Positions 1 to 8,086 of a DNA stretch of 64,000 bases are shown piece after piece. The translations under genes and the position numbers were made by a program. The stretch's first letter is position 1. Every line of letters begins with the position of its first letter. This DNA comes from DATMER01 sp035556715 (GTDB lineage: Bacteria; Acidobacteriota; Thermoanaerobaculia; Multivoradales; UBA5704): the NCBI GenBank assembly GCA_035556715.1, contig DATMER010000043.1:86886-150885 (forward strand), in the 5' to 3' direction. The notes beneath the pieces are model-generated. The model saw only the letters and a program-made list of their open reading frames with translations, had not been told where the DNA came from and did not search any database.

Positions 1-444
1 CTGAGCCAGCTCTACCTGGGCCGGCCGACCCTGGTGCGCGGCTATGAGATCGACGACATCAGCATCTCGGACTGCACGACAGTGCCAGACGATCCCACGG
101 CCTGTCCCGAGTTCGACCGGCTGGTGGGCAGCCGCCTCGGCGTGCTCAACCTGGAGCTGCGCGTGCCGCTGCTCGGCACCCGCGGGTTCGGCATCTTCGA
201 CGTGCCGTTCCTGCCCACCGAGCTGTCGGCCTTCGTGGACGCGGGCGTGGCCTGGACCTCGGACTTCTCGCCGGAGCTGCGCTTCGACCGGGACTCCGCC
301 GAGCGCGTCCCGGTCGTGAGCGCCGGCATCGCGGCCCGCGTGCTGCTCGGCGGCTTCGCGGTGCTGCAGTTCTACTACGCCAAGCCGTTCCACCAGCCGG
401 ACGAGGACTGGGTCACCGGCTTCGTGATTTCACCGGGGTGGTAG
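1..444 (+). CDS. C-terminus of an Omp85/BamA-type outer-membrane barrel (5' end outside window)
   Basis: The frame is open from base 1 and ends at a TAG at 442-444, so only the last 147 residues are present. They read as the final strands of an Omp85 (surface antigen D15) barrel. The motif GRPTLVRGY near the left edge is the usual last-strand-group signature with an arginine and a glycine-tyrosine. It is followed by long amphipathic strands (LGVLNLELRVPLLG, AFVDAGVAW) and a last strand ending in an aromatic residue (...VISPGW), as the barrel-assembly signal requires. The N-terminal part is unseen: it could carry POTRA domains or, as in some Acidobacteriota, a beta-propeller. It overlaps the next gene by 7 bases. 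Confidence 0.8.
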   Translation: MSQLYLGRPTLVRGYEIDDISISDCTTVPDDPTACPEFDRLVGSRLGVLNLELRVPLLGTRGFGIFDVPFLPTELSAFVDAGVAWTSDFSPELRFDRDSAERVPVVSAGIAARVLLGGFAVLQFYYAKPFHQPDEDWVTGFVISPGW

Positions 445-2666
445 ACCGGGTCAAGCCGTCCGAAGCCGCCATCCGGCTGGGCTGGCCGGCCGCCTGGCTC
501 GGCCCCTCGCTGCTCATCACCAACGAGCAGGGAGAGTGCGGGTCCGCCCAGCCGCTCACCGGGTTCTACGTCCGCGAGACCCGGCACCTCTGCACACTGC
601 GCCTCGAGATCGACGGCGAGCCGCCCTGGTGCTGTGAGCGGTCGCGTCCCGACGCCGCGCAACTGGCCTTCGTCTTCGCCCACCCCGAGCTCACCCGCTT
701 CGGCGGCGGCGGCAGCGGGGTCTCCGGCGACGAGGTTGAAGTCGACGAGCACGGCATCCCCTACCGTGCGCTCGACCTCCGCCTGATCTATCGCCTGGAG
801 CCCCACCGTCTGCGCGCCATTTTGCGGCTCCACAACCGCTCGCGCGTCCGGGTCGCTCCCGAGGTCGCCTTCGTCGTCGCCGCCGACTATGCGGACCTGC
901 TCGAGGCATCCGAGAACCGGCGCCAGCAGGAGGCCCCGGTCGCGGGCACAGTCACCGATGGCGTCATCCGCCTCCGCTACGAGCACCCGCGGCTCGCCTT
1001 CACCACCCTTATCCAGGGCCGGGGCAGCGGCCGGATCACCGTGGAGCCCCATCGCTGGGCGAGCCGGATCGAGCTCGCGCCCCAGGAAGGGGCGACGTTC
1101 GAGCTGCAGGTCGACGCCGTCGACCCCGACCAGGTCATGGACGAGGCCGACCGCGAGGCCCGTCTCCACCACCGCCGCCGGTGGCAGGAAGGCTTCACCC
1201 GCGTTGTGGTGCCCGGCAATCCCCTAGCCGAGCGCATCCTCGGCCGTGCCAGCGAGGACCTGGCCTCGTTCCCCTGTCTCGAAGGGGAGCGCGACGAGTG
1301 GCTGGCTTTGCAGGCAGGGATTCCGCTCTACCCGGCCTTCTTCGGCCGCGACGCCCTCACCGCCGGCTGGCAGGGCTCCCTCCTGGACCGCGGGGCGATG
1401 CTCGACGCGGCCCTCGTCCGGCTGGGGAGGCTGCAGTCGGACAGGGACTTCGCCTGGCGCGATGAGGAGCCGGGCAGGATCCCCTACCAGGTGCGCTCGG
1501 GTCCGCTCGCCCGGCTCGGCGCCAATCCCTTCTCCGCCTACTACGCGGACTTCGCCAGCCCGCTGATGTACGTCATTGGCCTCGCCAACCTCTATGCCTG
1601 GACGGGAGAGCGCGCCGACGTCGAGCGGCACTGGGGGACCGCCTGCCGCATCCTGGAGTGGGCCAGTACCTATGGCGACCGCGACGGCGATGGCTACCTT
1701 GAGTACCTGACCCGCTCCCCCGAAGGCGCCAAGAACCAGGGCTGGAAGGATAGCGGCGACGCGATCATCTACGAGGACGGCCGGACGGTCCCGGCACCGA
1801 TCGCCACCTGCGAGATACAGGGGTACTGGTACGCGGCCCAGCAGCTCATGGCGATGCTCGCCTGGGTGCTCGGCGAGCGCCGCCAGGCGCGCCACCTCTG
1901 GCGCTCCGCGCGCGCTCTCAAGAAGCGGTTCAACCGCGATTTCTGGGACCCCGAGGAGCGCTTCTACGGCCTCGCGCTCGACCCCGACAAACGGCTCGTG
2001 CGCTCCGCGACCTCCAACGTGGGCCACTGCCTGGCGACCGGGATCATCGCCCGCGAGCACCTTCGCGACGTCGCCGACCGCCTCCTGGCTCCCGACCTGT
2101 TCAGCGGTTGGGGCATCCGGACGCTGACGACCCGGCATCCGGCCTACAACCCCCTGGGCTACCACCTCGGCTCGGTGTGGCCGGTCGAGAACGCCACCAT
2201 CTGCTTCGGCCTGAGGCGGATGGGGTTCAACGCCGAGGCGCTACGCCTGGCCGAGGCGCTCTTCCGGCTGTCGGAGCTCTATGCCGGCGACCGGATGCCC
2301 GAGTGCGTGGGCGGCTATACCCCTGACGAGCACCCGACCCCCGGAGCCTACCCGCGGTCGAACAGCCCGCAGACGTGGAACGCCAGCGCCCTGCCGCTGG
2401 TCCTTCAGTCGCTTCTCGGGCTCATGCCCTACGCCGCCCTGCACATCCTTCTCGTCGATCCGCTCCTGCCGCCCTGGCTCCCGGCGGTCGAGCTGCACGG
2501 GCTCCGGGTCGGCGGCACCACCGCGACGCTGCGCTTCTGGCGAGACGATCACGACCACACCCATTTCCGTGTCCTGGAGAAGGACGGTCCGCTCCACGTC
2601 ATCCGGCAGCCGCCGCCGGAGGCGGTCGGCGTGGGGCTGGGAAAGCGGCTCCGCGCCCTGCTGTAG
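438..2666 (+). CDS. Amylo-alpha-1,6-glucosidase / glycogen-debranching-enzyme family protein
   Basis: This 742-residue cytoplasmic protein probably hydrolyses alpha-1,6 branch points or a related glucoside. Residues about 15-230 resemble the beta-sandwich N-terminal domain of bacterial debranching enzymes (GFYVRETRHL, then WCCERS). Residues about 280-700 form an (alpha/alpha)6 barrel. The motif KNQGWKDSGDAI at about residue 432 is the family acid motif, and ECVGGYTPDEHPTPGAYP with SPQTWNASA lies near residues 620-650. The GTG start overlaps the stop of the upstream barrel gene, so slightly later starts are possible. There is no signal peptide. The partner gene 9 bases downstream suggests co-transcription. 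Confidence 0.85.
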   Translation: MVDRVKPSEAAIRLGWPAAWLGPSLLITNEQGECGSAQPLTGFYVRETRHLCTLRLEIDGEPPWCCERSRPDAAQLAFVFAHPELTRFGGGGSGVSGDEVEVDEHGIPYRALDLRLIYRLEPHRLRAILRLHNRSRVRVAPEVAFVVAADYADLLEASENRRQQEAPVAGTVTDGVIRLRYEHPRLAFTTLIQGRGSGRITVEPHRWASRIELAPQEGATFELQVDAVDPDQVMDEADREARLHHRRRWQEGFTRVVVPGNPLAERILGRASEDLASFPCLEGERDEWLALQAGIPLYPAFFGRDALTAGWQGSLLDRGAMLDAALVRLGRLQSDRDFAWRDEEPGRIPYQVRSGPLARLGANPFSAYYADFASPLMYVIGLANLYAWTGERADVERHWGTACRILEWASTYGDRDGDGYLEYLTRSPEGAKNQGWKDSGDAIIYEDGRTVPAPIATCEIQGYWYAAQQLMAMLAWVLGERRQARHLWRSARALKKRFNRDFWDPEERFYGLALDPDKRLVRSATSNVGHCLATGIIAREHLRDVADRLLAPDLFSGWGIRTLTTRHPAYNPLGYHLGSVWPVENATICFGLRRMGFNAEALRLAEALFRLSELYAGDRMPECVGGYTPDEHPTPGAYPRSNSPQTWNASALPLVLQSLLGLMPYAALHILLVDPLLPPWLPAVELHGLRVGGTTATLRFWRDDHDHTHFRVLEKDGPLHVIRQPPPEAVGVGLGKRLRALL

Positions 2667-2675
2667 GATGGAACC

Positions 2676-3071
2676 ATGAAGTATCTGGTGACGGCCCGGG
2701 TGCATCCCGGCAAGGAAGCGGACCTCCTCCAGGCGATCGAGAAGGGGACGCTGGGAAGGGGCTCGGTCGCCGGCGGCGAGTACCTGGAGAACATGGCCCG
2801 GGCGCGGTTGACGGAAGAGGGGACCGTGCGCTGGGTCGAGGTCTGCTTCTGCTGGGAGCCGCTCGACGAAGAGCGTCCCTACTGGGAGGAGTACTTCGAG
2901 CTCGTAAAGGTCCAGGACGCCCACAGCCGGCGCAAGTGCCGCGACCTCGACGGCAGCGAGCCCTGGGCCTGTTGCGACTGCGACTGCACCGAGAAGCTGG
3001 AGGAGCGGATGGAAGGATGGGGGAGGCCGTTTCTGGAAGTGCTGCGGGAGGGAGCCCTGGCGCCCTCCTGA
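2676..3071 (+). CDS. Small cysteine-rich cytoplasmic protein of unknown function
   Basis: The 131-residue protein starts at an ATG nine bases after the debranching enzyme gene and is probably in its transcript. It begins like a small ferredoxin-fold (dimeric alpha-beta barrel) protein: MKYLVTARVHPGKEADLLQAI, then a helix and strands. It also has seven cysteines, VCFCW in the middle, one in RRKC and the cluster ACCDCDC near residue 107. That spacing suggests metal binding, but no known metal-site pattern is matched exactly. There is no signal peptide, so disulfides are unlikely. The function is not recognised. Confidence 0.75.
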   Translation: MKYLVTARVHPGKEADLLQAIEKGTLGRGSVAGGEYLENMARARLTEEGTVRWVEVCFCWEPLDEERPYWEEYFELVKVQDAHSRRKCRDLDGSEPWACCDCDCTEKLEERMEGWGRPFLEVLREGALAPS

Positions 3072-3077
3072 AGCCCC

Positions 3078-4766
3078 TCACAGCTCGTACGGAATCGTCC
3101 ACCCATGGTCGCGGGCCAGGTGATGGCAGCTCCGCTCGGCCAGGGCCGCGATGGTGAGGCCCGGGTTGGCCCCGAGAGAGCGGGGGATCACGGCGGCGTC
3201 CATCACCCAGAGCCCGGGATGCACGGCCGTGCCGCTGTCGCCGGAGAAGACCCGGCCGGCAAAATCCACCGTACCGTCGCGGGCGTCGTCCGCCATCGCG
3301 CAGCCCCCCAGCGGATGGCCGGTGATGAGGTTCCGGCCCAGCAGCTCATTCCACAGAGGGTTCTGGACATAGACCCCGCCCAGCGCCTCGGTGGCCCGGC
3401 GCATCAGCTCGCCGGCCCTGGCGAAGCCGGGCTGGCGTCCCACCCCGGGCCAGCTCACCACCAGCGTGTCGTCCTCCAGGAGCATCCGGCCGGCGGCGTC
3501 ATCATGAGTCACTGCCAGGTAGGTCTGCGTGTGCCGGGCGGCTCCGGCATAGGGTCCGCGCAGCTTGGACTCCAGCTCGCGGAGCTTCCTGCGCGTCCGG
3601 GCTCTCAGGCTCCTGTCCGTTTCGACTCCGGTGGCCAGGGCGGCAGCGGCCCAGGCGGCTGGCAGGGTGCCGCCGATGGCGCCGGGGAGGCCGCCCTCTT
3701 CCAGGATGAGCCCCTCCTCCAGCGGCAGACCCTCGCGGGCATCGACGATCCCGGCCACGCACGGGCCGACCCGCTCCCGTCCCTCGGGCCGGTTCTTGCC
3801 GAAGCCGATGCTGTTGATCGCGATGTCGGTGTTGTATGAGAAGCCCACCATGTCCCCGTTGCCGGAGAAGCGGCTGCCGAGGGCGCCGGAGAGCCGCAGC
3901 CCCCGGGCGGCGGAGCGCAGGAGGATCTCCGCGGTGCCGAGGGTCCCCGCCCCCAGGACGACGAGGTCGGCGCTCACCGCCACCGCCTTCCCCTTCGCCC
4001 CCAGGTCGAGCCGCTCGCCGTGGACCACCCACCGGGCTCCCCGCCGCTCGAGGTGGCGTACCTGGACCTGGGTGAAGATCTCCGCGCCGTGCCGCGCCGC
4101 ATCCGGCAGGTAGTTCATGAGCACCGTGTTTTTCGCGTGGTAGTTGCAGCCGGCCTCGCAGTCGCCGCAGCCGATGCACGGCTGCTGGGGGACGCCCACG
4201 TGATTGAGTCCGTTCGGAAACCGTTCGAAGTTGGTGAAGACCGGGACGCGGGAAAACGTCTTGCCCAGGTGGCGCGCGGACCGTTCGAGGCCCGCCAGCT
4301 TGCGGATCGGCGGCTCGCTCTCGGGGTAGGGGACGGGCCGGAGCATGGCTTCAGCCCGGGCAAAGTGGAGGTCCAGGTCCGGCTCCTCGCGGAAGGCTGC
4401 CGGCCAGCGCGGGTCCTGGAAGACCCGGGGATCGGGCCGCAGGCTGGCGCCGGAGCTGATGATCGACGTCCCGCCCAGGCCGCACGCCATGTAGACGGTG
4501 ATGTCCTTGAAGATCCGGAAGTCGTAGAGCCCGGTCGGGTCTCCGACCCTCTTGCCCGGCATCCCGGTCTGGAACTCCTTGAGGAACCCGTCGAGCGTGG
4601 CCGGGTACTCGCCGGGCCACATCTCCTTGCCGCGTTCGAGCACGCAGACCTTCCGGCCGGCCCGGGCCAAGCGCGAGGCCGGAATTCCGCCGCCATAGCC
4701 GGAACCGATGATGACGGCGTCGTAGTGTTGCCGGAGATTCTCAATGGAACGGGAGAGCCGGGGCAT
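3078..4766 (-). CDS. GMC-family FAD oxidoreductase, cholesterol-oxidase-like
   Basis: This 562-residue flavoprotein would oxidise an alcohol, perhaps a sterol or other polycyclic. The FAD dinucleotide fold is at residues 15-50 (VIIGSGYGGG, then ERG). The C-terminal GMC domain ends with HPLGGCAMADDA and LWVMDAAVIPRSLGANPGLTI. The middle contains CIGCGDCEAGCNYHAKNT, a C-x2-C-x2-C-x3-C cluster seen in this GMC clade. It resembles a [4Fe-4S] ligand set, although a cluster has not been shown here. No Tat or Sec signal is visible. It is transcribed away from the repeat array at 4916, so its promoter should lie at 4767-4915, where I recognise no specific site. Confidence 0.88.
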   Translation of the reverse strand: MPRLSRSIENLRQHYDAVIIGSGYGGGIPASRLARAGRKVCVLERGKEMWPGEYPATLDGFLKEFQTGMPGKRVGDPTGLYDFRIFKDITVYMACGLGGTSIISSGASLRPDPRVFQDPRWPAAFREEPDLDLHFARAEAMLRPVPYPESEPPIRKLAGLERSARHLGKTFSRVPVFTNFERFPNGLNHVGVPQQPCIGCGDCEAGCNYHAKNTVLMNYLPDAARHGAEIFTQVQVRHLERRGARWVVHGERLDLGAKGKAVAVSADLVVLGAGTLGTAEILLRSAARGLRLSGALGSRFSGNGDMVGFSYNTDIAINSIGFGKNRPEGRERVGPCVAGIVDAREGLPLEEGLILEEGGLPGAIGGTLPAAWAAAALATGVETDRSLRARTRRKLRELESKLRGPYAGAARHTQTYLAVTHDDAAGRMLLEDDTLVVSWPGVGRQPGFARAGELMRRATEALGGVYVQNPLWNELLGRNLITGHPLGGCAMADDARDGTVDFAGRVFSGDSGTAVHPGLWVMDAAVIPRSLGANPGLTIAALAERSCHHLARDHGWTIPYEL

Positions 4767-4915
4767 TGGGCCTCCTTTTTCGCCGAAGCTGGTGACAGTT
4801 GTGAGAAGAAGAATTGTAGACCTCCTCCTTGCAGAGACGCGCCAGGCCGGGATTTCCCCTCACGAGCCGTCAACGTCGCAACGTCCAGCAGTCCATAACA
4901 ATAAGCGCGCCCAAG

Positions 4916-5293
4916 ATCGCAAAGATCCCGAGAAATGTCGCGCTGACCTTGAGAGATGTCGAGATGCTCAAGATCTGGTTCGCTCTGGCCAAGGGAAATA
5001 TCGCAGACAGGACGAACAAGGTCGCAATGATCTCAAGAAAAGTCACAGAGATCTAGGTAATTGTTAAGAAAAGCATGATAATTGTCGCAAATATTTAGGG
5101 TAATGTTGCGTTGATCCAAGTGAAGGTTGCGCAGAGCCCATTTTTTGCGACTTTCCTCGTGGAAAATGTCGTATCTGTTGCGAACAGAGTCGCAAAGATC
5201 TTGACGAAAGTCGCGGAGTACGTGAAGAGTGTCGCAGGTATCAGAGATGTTGCGACATTGAGCGGGCGGAAGGTCGCTCTTTCGGGTATGCTC
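4916..5293. repeat. Array 1: 18 diverged cells of exactly 21 bp
   Basis: Cells start at 4916, 4937, 4958, 4979, 5000, 5021, 5042, 5063, 5084, 5105, 5126, 5147, 5168, 5189, 5210, 5231, 5252 and 5273, so no indel has accumulated over 378 bp. Each cell begins with GTCGCA or a one- or two-base variant (ATCGCA, GTTGCG, GTCACA). Many have GATC around position 9-12 and a purine-rich AGAAA-like tail. Cells 5147 and 5252 carry the inverted core TGCGAC. An isolated GTCGCA at 4875 may be an outlier. The region is AT-richer than its surroundings. A 7-codon rhythm (Val-Ala every heptad) appears in one frame, but in-frame TAG codons at 5054 and about 5096 break it. It separates the divergent GMC and winged-helix genes. 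Confidence 0.88.
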
Positions 5294-5365
5294 TCCTCTC
5301 AGATCGTAGACCTGCGACGTTCGGTTCGCCGGAAGGGTGAACGCTGCAATCTGGAGGGACCAGGA

Positions 5366-5872
5366 ATGGGCTCGAAGCTATCCATTGTCGAGACGCTCGC
5401 GCATCTGGAGACCAAGATCGGGTATCACCGGGGGCAGCACGAGCTCCACACGAAACAGGAGGCGTTTCACGCGGAGCAGAAGGTGATCCACGAGGCCGAG
5501 CTCGCGAAGGCCGTCGAGCAGTTCCAGCTTCTGAAGGCGGCTTCCGAAGCCATCGGCGACATCGTCATGGAAGAGAAGCCATCCATCCCAGCTCCGCCTC
5601 CGCTGCCCGAGGACGTCGACACCAGCCATGGCAGGTGGTTGAGCCGGCTGGTGAAGCGGCTCCTGGAGAGCAAGGCTCCGCACGAGACCTTCAGCGCCAC
5701 CACGGTCGCAAAGGAGATCCGCGACCGCTGGGGCTCGAACCTGCGCCGGCCGTTCAATCCAAGGACGATCGCGGTGACCCTCCGCCGCTGGGCCCTGGAG
5801 GGAAAGCTCCACCAGGTCCGTGAGGGCCGGGCCTACCGTGAAGCGTTGTACATGAGGGAACGGCAACCATAG
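5366..5872 (+). CDS. Coiled-coil plus winged-helix protein adjacent to array 1, function unknown
   Basis: The ATG at 5366 follows GGAGGG at 5353-5358. Upstream extension of the frame only reads into the repeat array. The 168-residue product has three parts. Residues about 5-65 are a heptad-rich coiled coil dense in His, Gln and Glu (HTKQEAFHAEQKVIHEAE). Residues 70-90 are a proline-rich linker (PSIPAPPPLPEDVD). Residues 92-168 look like a winged helix: a first helix RLVKRLLESKAPHETF, then ATTVAKEIRDRWG, a helix PRTIAVTLRRWALEGKL and a basic wing VREGRAYREALY. This suggests an oligomeric DNA-binding protein. I do not recognise a named family. The array 72 bp upstream is a plausible binding site or autoregulatory region, by inference only. 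Confidence 0.8.
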   Translation: MGSKLSIVETLAHLETKIGYHRGQHELHTKQEAFHAEQKVIHEAELAKAVEQFQLLKAASEAIGDIVMEEKPSIPAPPPLPEDVDTSHGRWLSRLVKRLLESKAPHETFSATTVAKEIRDRWGSNLRRPFNPRTIAVTLRRWALEGKLHQVREGRAYREALYMRERQP

Positions 5873-5917
5873 GGGATTGTCGTGGCTCCACTTCCAAAGG
5901 CCAAGGAGGGTGCTTCG

Positions 5918-6346
5918 ATGTCTCATAACGAGCGTTCAAATTCGATCATCACCAAAGGTTTTTGGCTCGCCGGCGCGTTCAACGTCATTGGCGTCCTTGT
6001 CTTCTCGAAGTTCTTTACGAACTCGTTGCTCTCGTCGCTCGACCCCGCAGTCTTCTCCTGGCTTGGTCTGGTATCTGTGATGCTTTGGGGATTTGCCTAT
6101 TGTTCTGTAGCCAGGTCCTACCCGTTCGTGCCCTATCTTCTGTTGGTCTTCTTCGTCGAGAAAATGATCTACACCATGACGTGGGCCAGGTGGCTCGCCA
6201 GGAATGGGAGCACGCTGCCGTCGCTGTTGTCCGAGTCTCCGCTGACCGGAACGTTTTACTCGATCTATGGTGCGGGTGACTTTGCCTTTGGGCTGTTCTT
6301 TCTTTGGGTGGCTGTCAAATGCCTCCGGAAACGGGAGCCCGAATAG
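5918..6346 (+). CDS. Small integral membrane protein, unknown function
   Basis: The ATG at 5918 is chosen because AAGGAGGG at 5903-5910 is ideally spaced; an in-frame GTG at 5882 lacks such a site. The 142-residue protein has about four hydrophobic segments: near residues 12-32 (AGAFNVIGVLVFSKFF), 42-62 (LGLVSVMLWGFAYCSV), 68-88 (FVPYLLLVFFVEKMIY) and 112-135 (YGAGDFAFGLFFLWVAV). It has a short basic tail. No catalytic motif is visible. It lies 45 bases downstream of the winged-helix gene on the same strand and could share its transcript. Confidence 0.75.
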   Translation: MSHNERSNSIITKGFWLAGAFNVIGVLVFSKFFTNSLLSSLDPAVFSWLGLVSVMLWGFAYCSVARSYPFVPYLLLVFFVEKMIYTMTWARWLARNGSTLPSLLSESPLTGTFYSIYGAGDFAFGLFFLWVAVKCLRKREPE

Positions 6347-6497
6347 GCTCCAGGAGAGTGGAATGCACCGAGAAGCCGGAGCGAGCTCTCGGATGCAGCA
6401 GAGACGAAGGTGGCATAGGCTGGCAGGGCTCTCATCATGGTAGGGTTACCACGCAGCACGCTGGCCATCCAAAGATTCTTTGAGGCAGGGGTCAAGG

Positions 6498-7085
6498 ATG
6501 AGTGGCAAAGCATTCGGATTCTTTACGCTCGTCGAGAAGATTTTGACGGCACTTCTCGGACAATTGCCCAGCTATGAGAAGGCTCCTAAACAGTGGGTCG
6601 CAAGAGAGCTCGTCCGCCTGTTCGATGTAATCAGCAAGGCGCATGAGGGTTTTGCGGAGCTATCGCGCTGGATCCACAAATGTGAAACAGCTCAGACCAA
6701 AGAGGGTAAGGCCTACTTCCTGTTTGAAGCTGGGAAGGTTCTCAATCGATTGGGGGATACTTGCGCGAAGTTTCTGCCATGGGAACGCAACCCATCTCAG
6801 GTCTTTGATGCGCTCAAGCTCCTTGCGCCAGAGATCAAAGATACTCTGGATTACATCGAGTCCGACGAAGTCTCCTTCAGAGAAGTTGTAATAGAAAACC
6901 GACTCGACCCGAGCCGAAGGGCCTTTCAGGCCGTTCCGCAACCCGATCCGGCACGGCTCCCCAGCTCCGAAATGTTGCAGGAGCTTCAAGACCGGCTTCA
7001 GAGCTTATCAGCGCAGTGCGCCGAGGCGCTGGAGAAGCTCAGGAGATTTGCGACTGCCGAGTTGAAGGTCGGGGACTTCTTTTAG
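6498..7085 (+). CDS. Hypothetical all-helical cytoplasmic protein
   Basis: The 195-residue product is read from the ATG at 6498; an in-frame TTG at 6480 is possible. It is predominantly helical: a central helix pair rich in Trp, Lys and Glu (ARELVRLFDVISKAHEGF, LSRWIHKCE) and a C-terminal amphipathic helix (LQELQDRLQSLSAQCAEAL). There is no signal peptide or membrane segment. About 150 bases separate it from the membrane gene, and I see no other feature there. I recognise no family. Its lower GC content and lack of recognisable relatives match its neighbours in the 5366-7950 block. Confidence 0.6.
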   Translation: MSGKAFGFFTLVEKILTALLGQLPSYEKAPKQWVARELVRLFDVISKAHEGFAELSRWIHKCETAQTKEGKAYFLFEAGKVLNRLGDTCAKFLPWERNPSQVFDALKLLAPEIKDTLDYIESDEVSFREVVIENRLDPSRRAFQAVPQPDPARLPSSEMLQELQDRLQSLSAQCAEALEKLRRFATAELKVGDFF

Positions 7086-7126
7086 GGCCAAATTCCGATG
7101 AGGACAAATAGGGCAGGGGAGAGCCT

Positions 7127-7519
7127 TTGCGCTACGTAATCTCAGCCGCGCTCATCGTGTCGGGCATCATTCACCTGCTGCCGCTCTCCGGCGTCCTCGG
7201 AAGCGCGCGGCTCACCAGTCTTTATGGGCTCCCCTTCGATGAGCCCAACCTCACACTCCTGATGCGCCATCGCGCTGTTCTCTTTGGCCTTGTAGGAATT
7301 TTGCTGATCGTCGCAGCCTTCCGCCCGCACTTGAGGGTGCCTGCCTTCGCTGTGGGCCTCGTGAGTGTCGTATCGTTCCTCGGTCTCGCAGCGACCGGCG
7401 GTCCATACAACACGGCGATTCAACGTGTGGTCACAGCAGACTGGGTTGCCCTTGTCTGCCTTGCTGTCGGTATCTGGGGCTACGCTCTCGAACGCCGGAG
7501 AGCCTCCCGAAACCAGTGA
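7127..7519 (+). CDS. Four-helix integral membrane protein, unknown function
   Basis: The 130-residue protein starts at TTG 7127 behind AGGGGAGAG. It has four hydrophobic helices: residues 3-20 (VISAALIVSGIIHLLPL), 46-65 (LFGLVGILLIVAAF), 71-90 (VPAFAVGLVSVVSFLGLAA) and 103-122 (DWVALVCLAVGIWGYAL). Conserved-looking loop residues are HLLP, YGLPFDEPNL and MRHRA. Similar small membrane proteins in databases are sometimes labelled phosphopantetheine adenylyltransferase. Nothing here supports that enzyme activity: there is no nucleotidyltransferase HxGH motif. The transported or bound molecule is unknown. Confidence 0.75.
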   Translation: MRYVISAALIVSGIIHLLPLSGVLGSARLTSLYGLPFDEPNLTLLMRHRAVLFGLVGILLIVAAFRPHLRVPAFAVGLVSVVSFLGLAATGGPYNTAIQRVVTADWVALVCLAVGIWGYALERRRASRNQ

Positions 7520-7596
7520 TGGCGGGTTTTCTCTCCGCATTCCGACTTGGGGAGCAGAGGCCGGATCACCGAGCCTCGCCAATCAAGGAGGAAGCG

Positions 7597-7950
7597 ATGA
7601 ATATGCCGAGGACAACCCTGTGGAGCAGCGCACTCACCCTGGTGCTCGCAACTGCCATCTTCGCGTCGGCGGCCGGGGCACCGGTGCTCGCCGAGGGCGG
7701 CGAGGCCGCCAGCCCGCAACTGGCGGCTCAGACTCGTTCGTCGGATCTATTTGAGGCTGAGCGCTGGCCCGTGCCGACTCGCAGGCTCTGGCTGACGGTG
7801 CCCGAACAGCCGGCCCAAAGAGCCATCTACTGCTGCAATGCGAGCGCCTGTTTCGAAGTGCACGCGTTCAAGGCCTGCTTTCCCAACGAGCTGATCATGG
7901 TCTGTGACGTTGACGGCATCTGCATGCCGATCAACGTACAGCCTTCCTGA
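7597..7950 (+). CDS. Secreted small cysteine-rich protein
   Basis: The ATG at 7597 follows AAGGAGGA at 7585-7592. The 117-residue product has a Sec signal peptide (residues 1-32, WSSALTLVLATAIFASAAG). An alanine- and glutamate-rich spacer follows, then a compact C-terminal domain with six cysteines in about 35 residues (YCCNASACFEV, KACFPNELIMVC, GICMP). In the periplasm or outside the cell these could form three disulfides. I do not recognise the fold. It ends a run of four same-strand small genes. Confidence 0.7.
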   Translation: MNMPRTTLWSSALTLVLATAIFASAAGAPVLAEGGEAASPQLAAQTRSSDLFEAERWPVPTRRLWLTVPEQPAQRAIYCCNASACFEVHAFKACFPNELIMVCDVDGICMPINVQPS

Positions 7951-7987
7951 CAGGTCGGCGCGCCCGAAAGGCACGATCGATCATCCC

Positions 7988-8022
7988 TCGCGGCGTCCGG
8001 CGCGGGCGCCCGGCCGCCGCGA
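7988..8022. terminator. Possible bidirectional terminator between convergent genes
   Basis: TCGCGGCG at 7988-7995 is the exact reverse complement of CGCCGCGA at 8015-8022, with a GC-rich 19-base loop that can pair further. It sits between two convergent stops (7950 and 8087). The following T-run on the plus side is weak (GTTCTTGT), so factor-independent termination is uncertain. Confidence 0.35.
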
Positions 8023-8086
8023 GTTCTTGTCGCAAGCGGCAGGACGCTTGGCTCGGTCGCCGCGCCAGCCGCTCGCGGGTATGGAG

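Noticed and set aside
4829..5056. Open frame over array 1 with Val-Ala every seven residues
   Set aside because: A 21-bp repeat automatically gives a seven-residue rhythm in any open frame. Stops at 5054 and about 5096 break it, and codon choice is not gene-like.
4916..5293. TIGR-type (tandem interspaced guide RNA) array
   Set aside because: Those arrays pair with Nop-domain Tas proteins and have longer repeat-spacer units with box motifs. The adjacent protein has no Nop-like features and the unit is too short.
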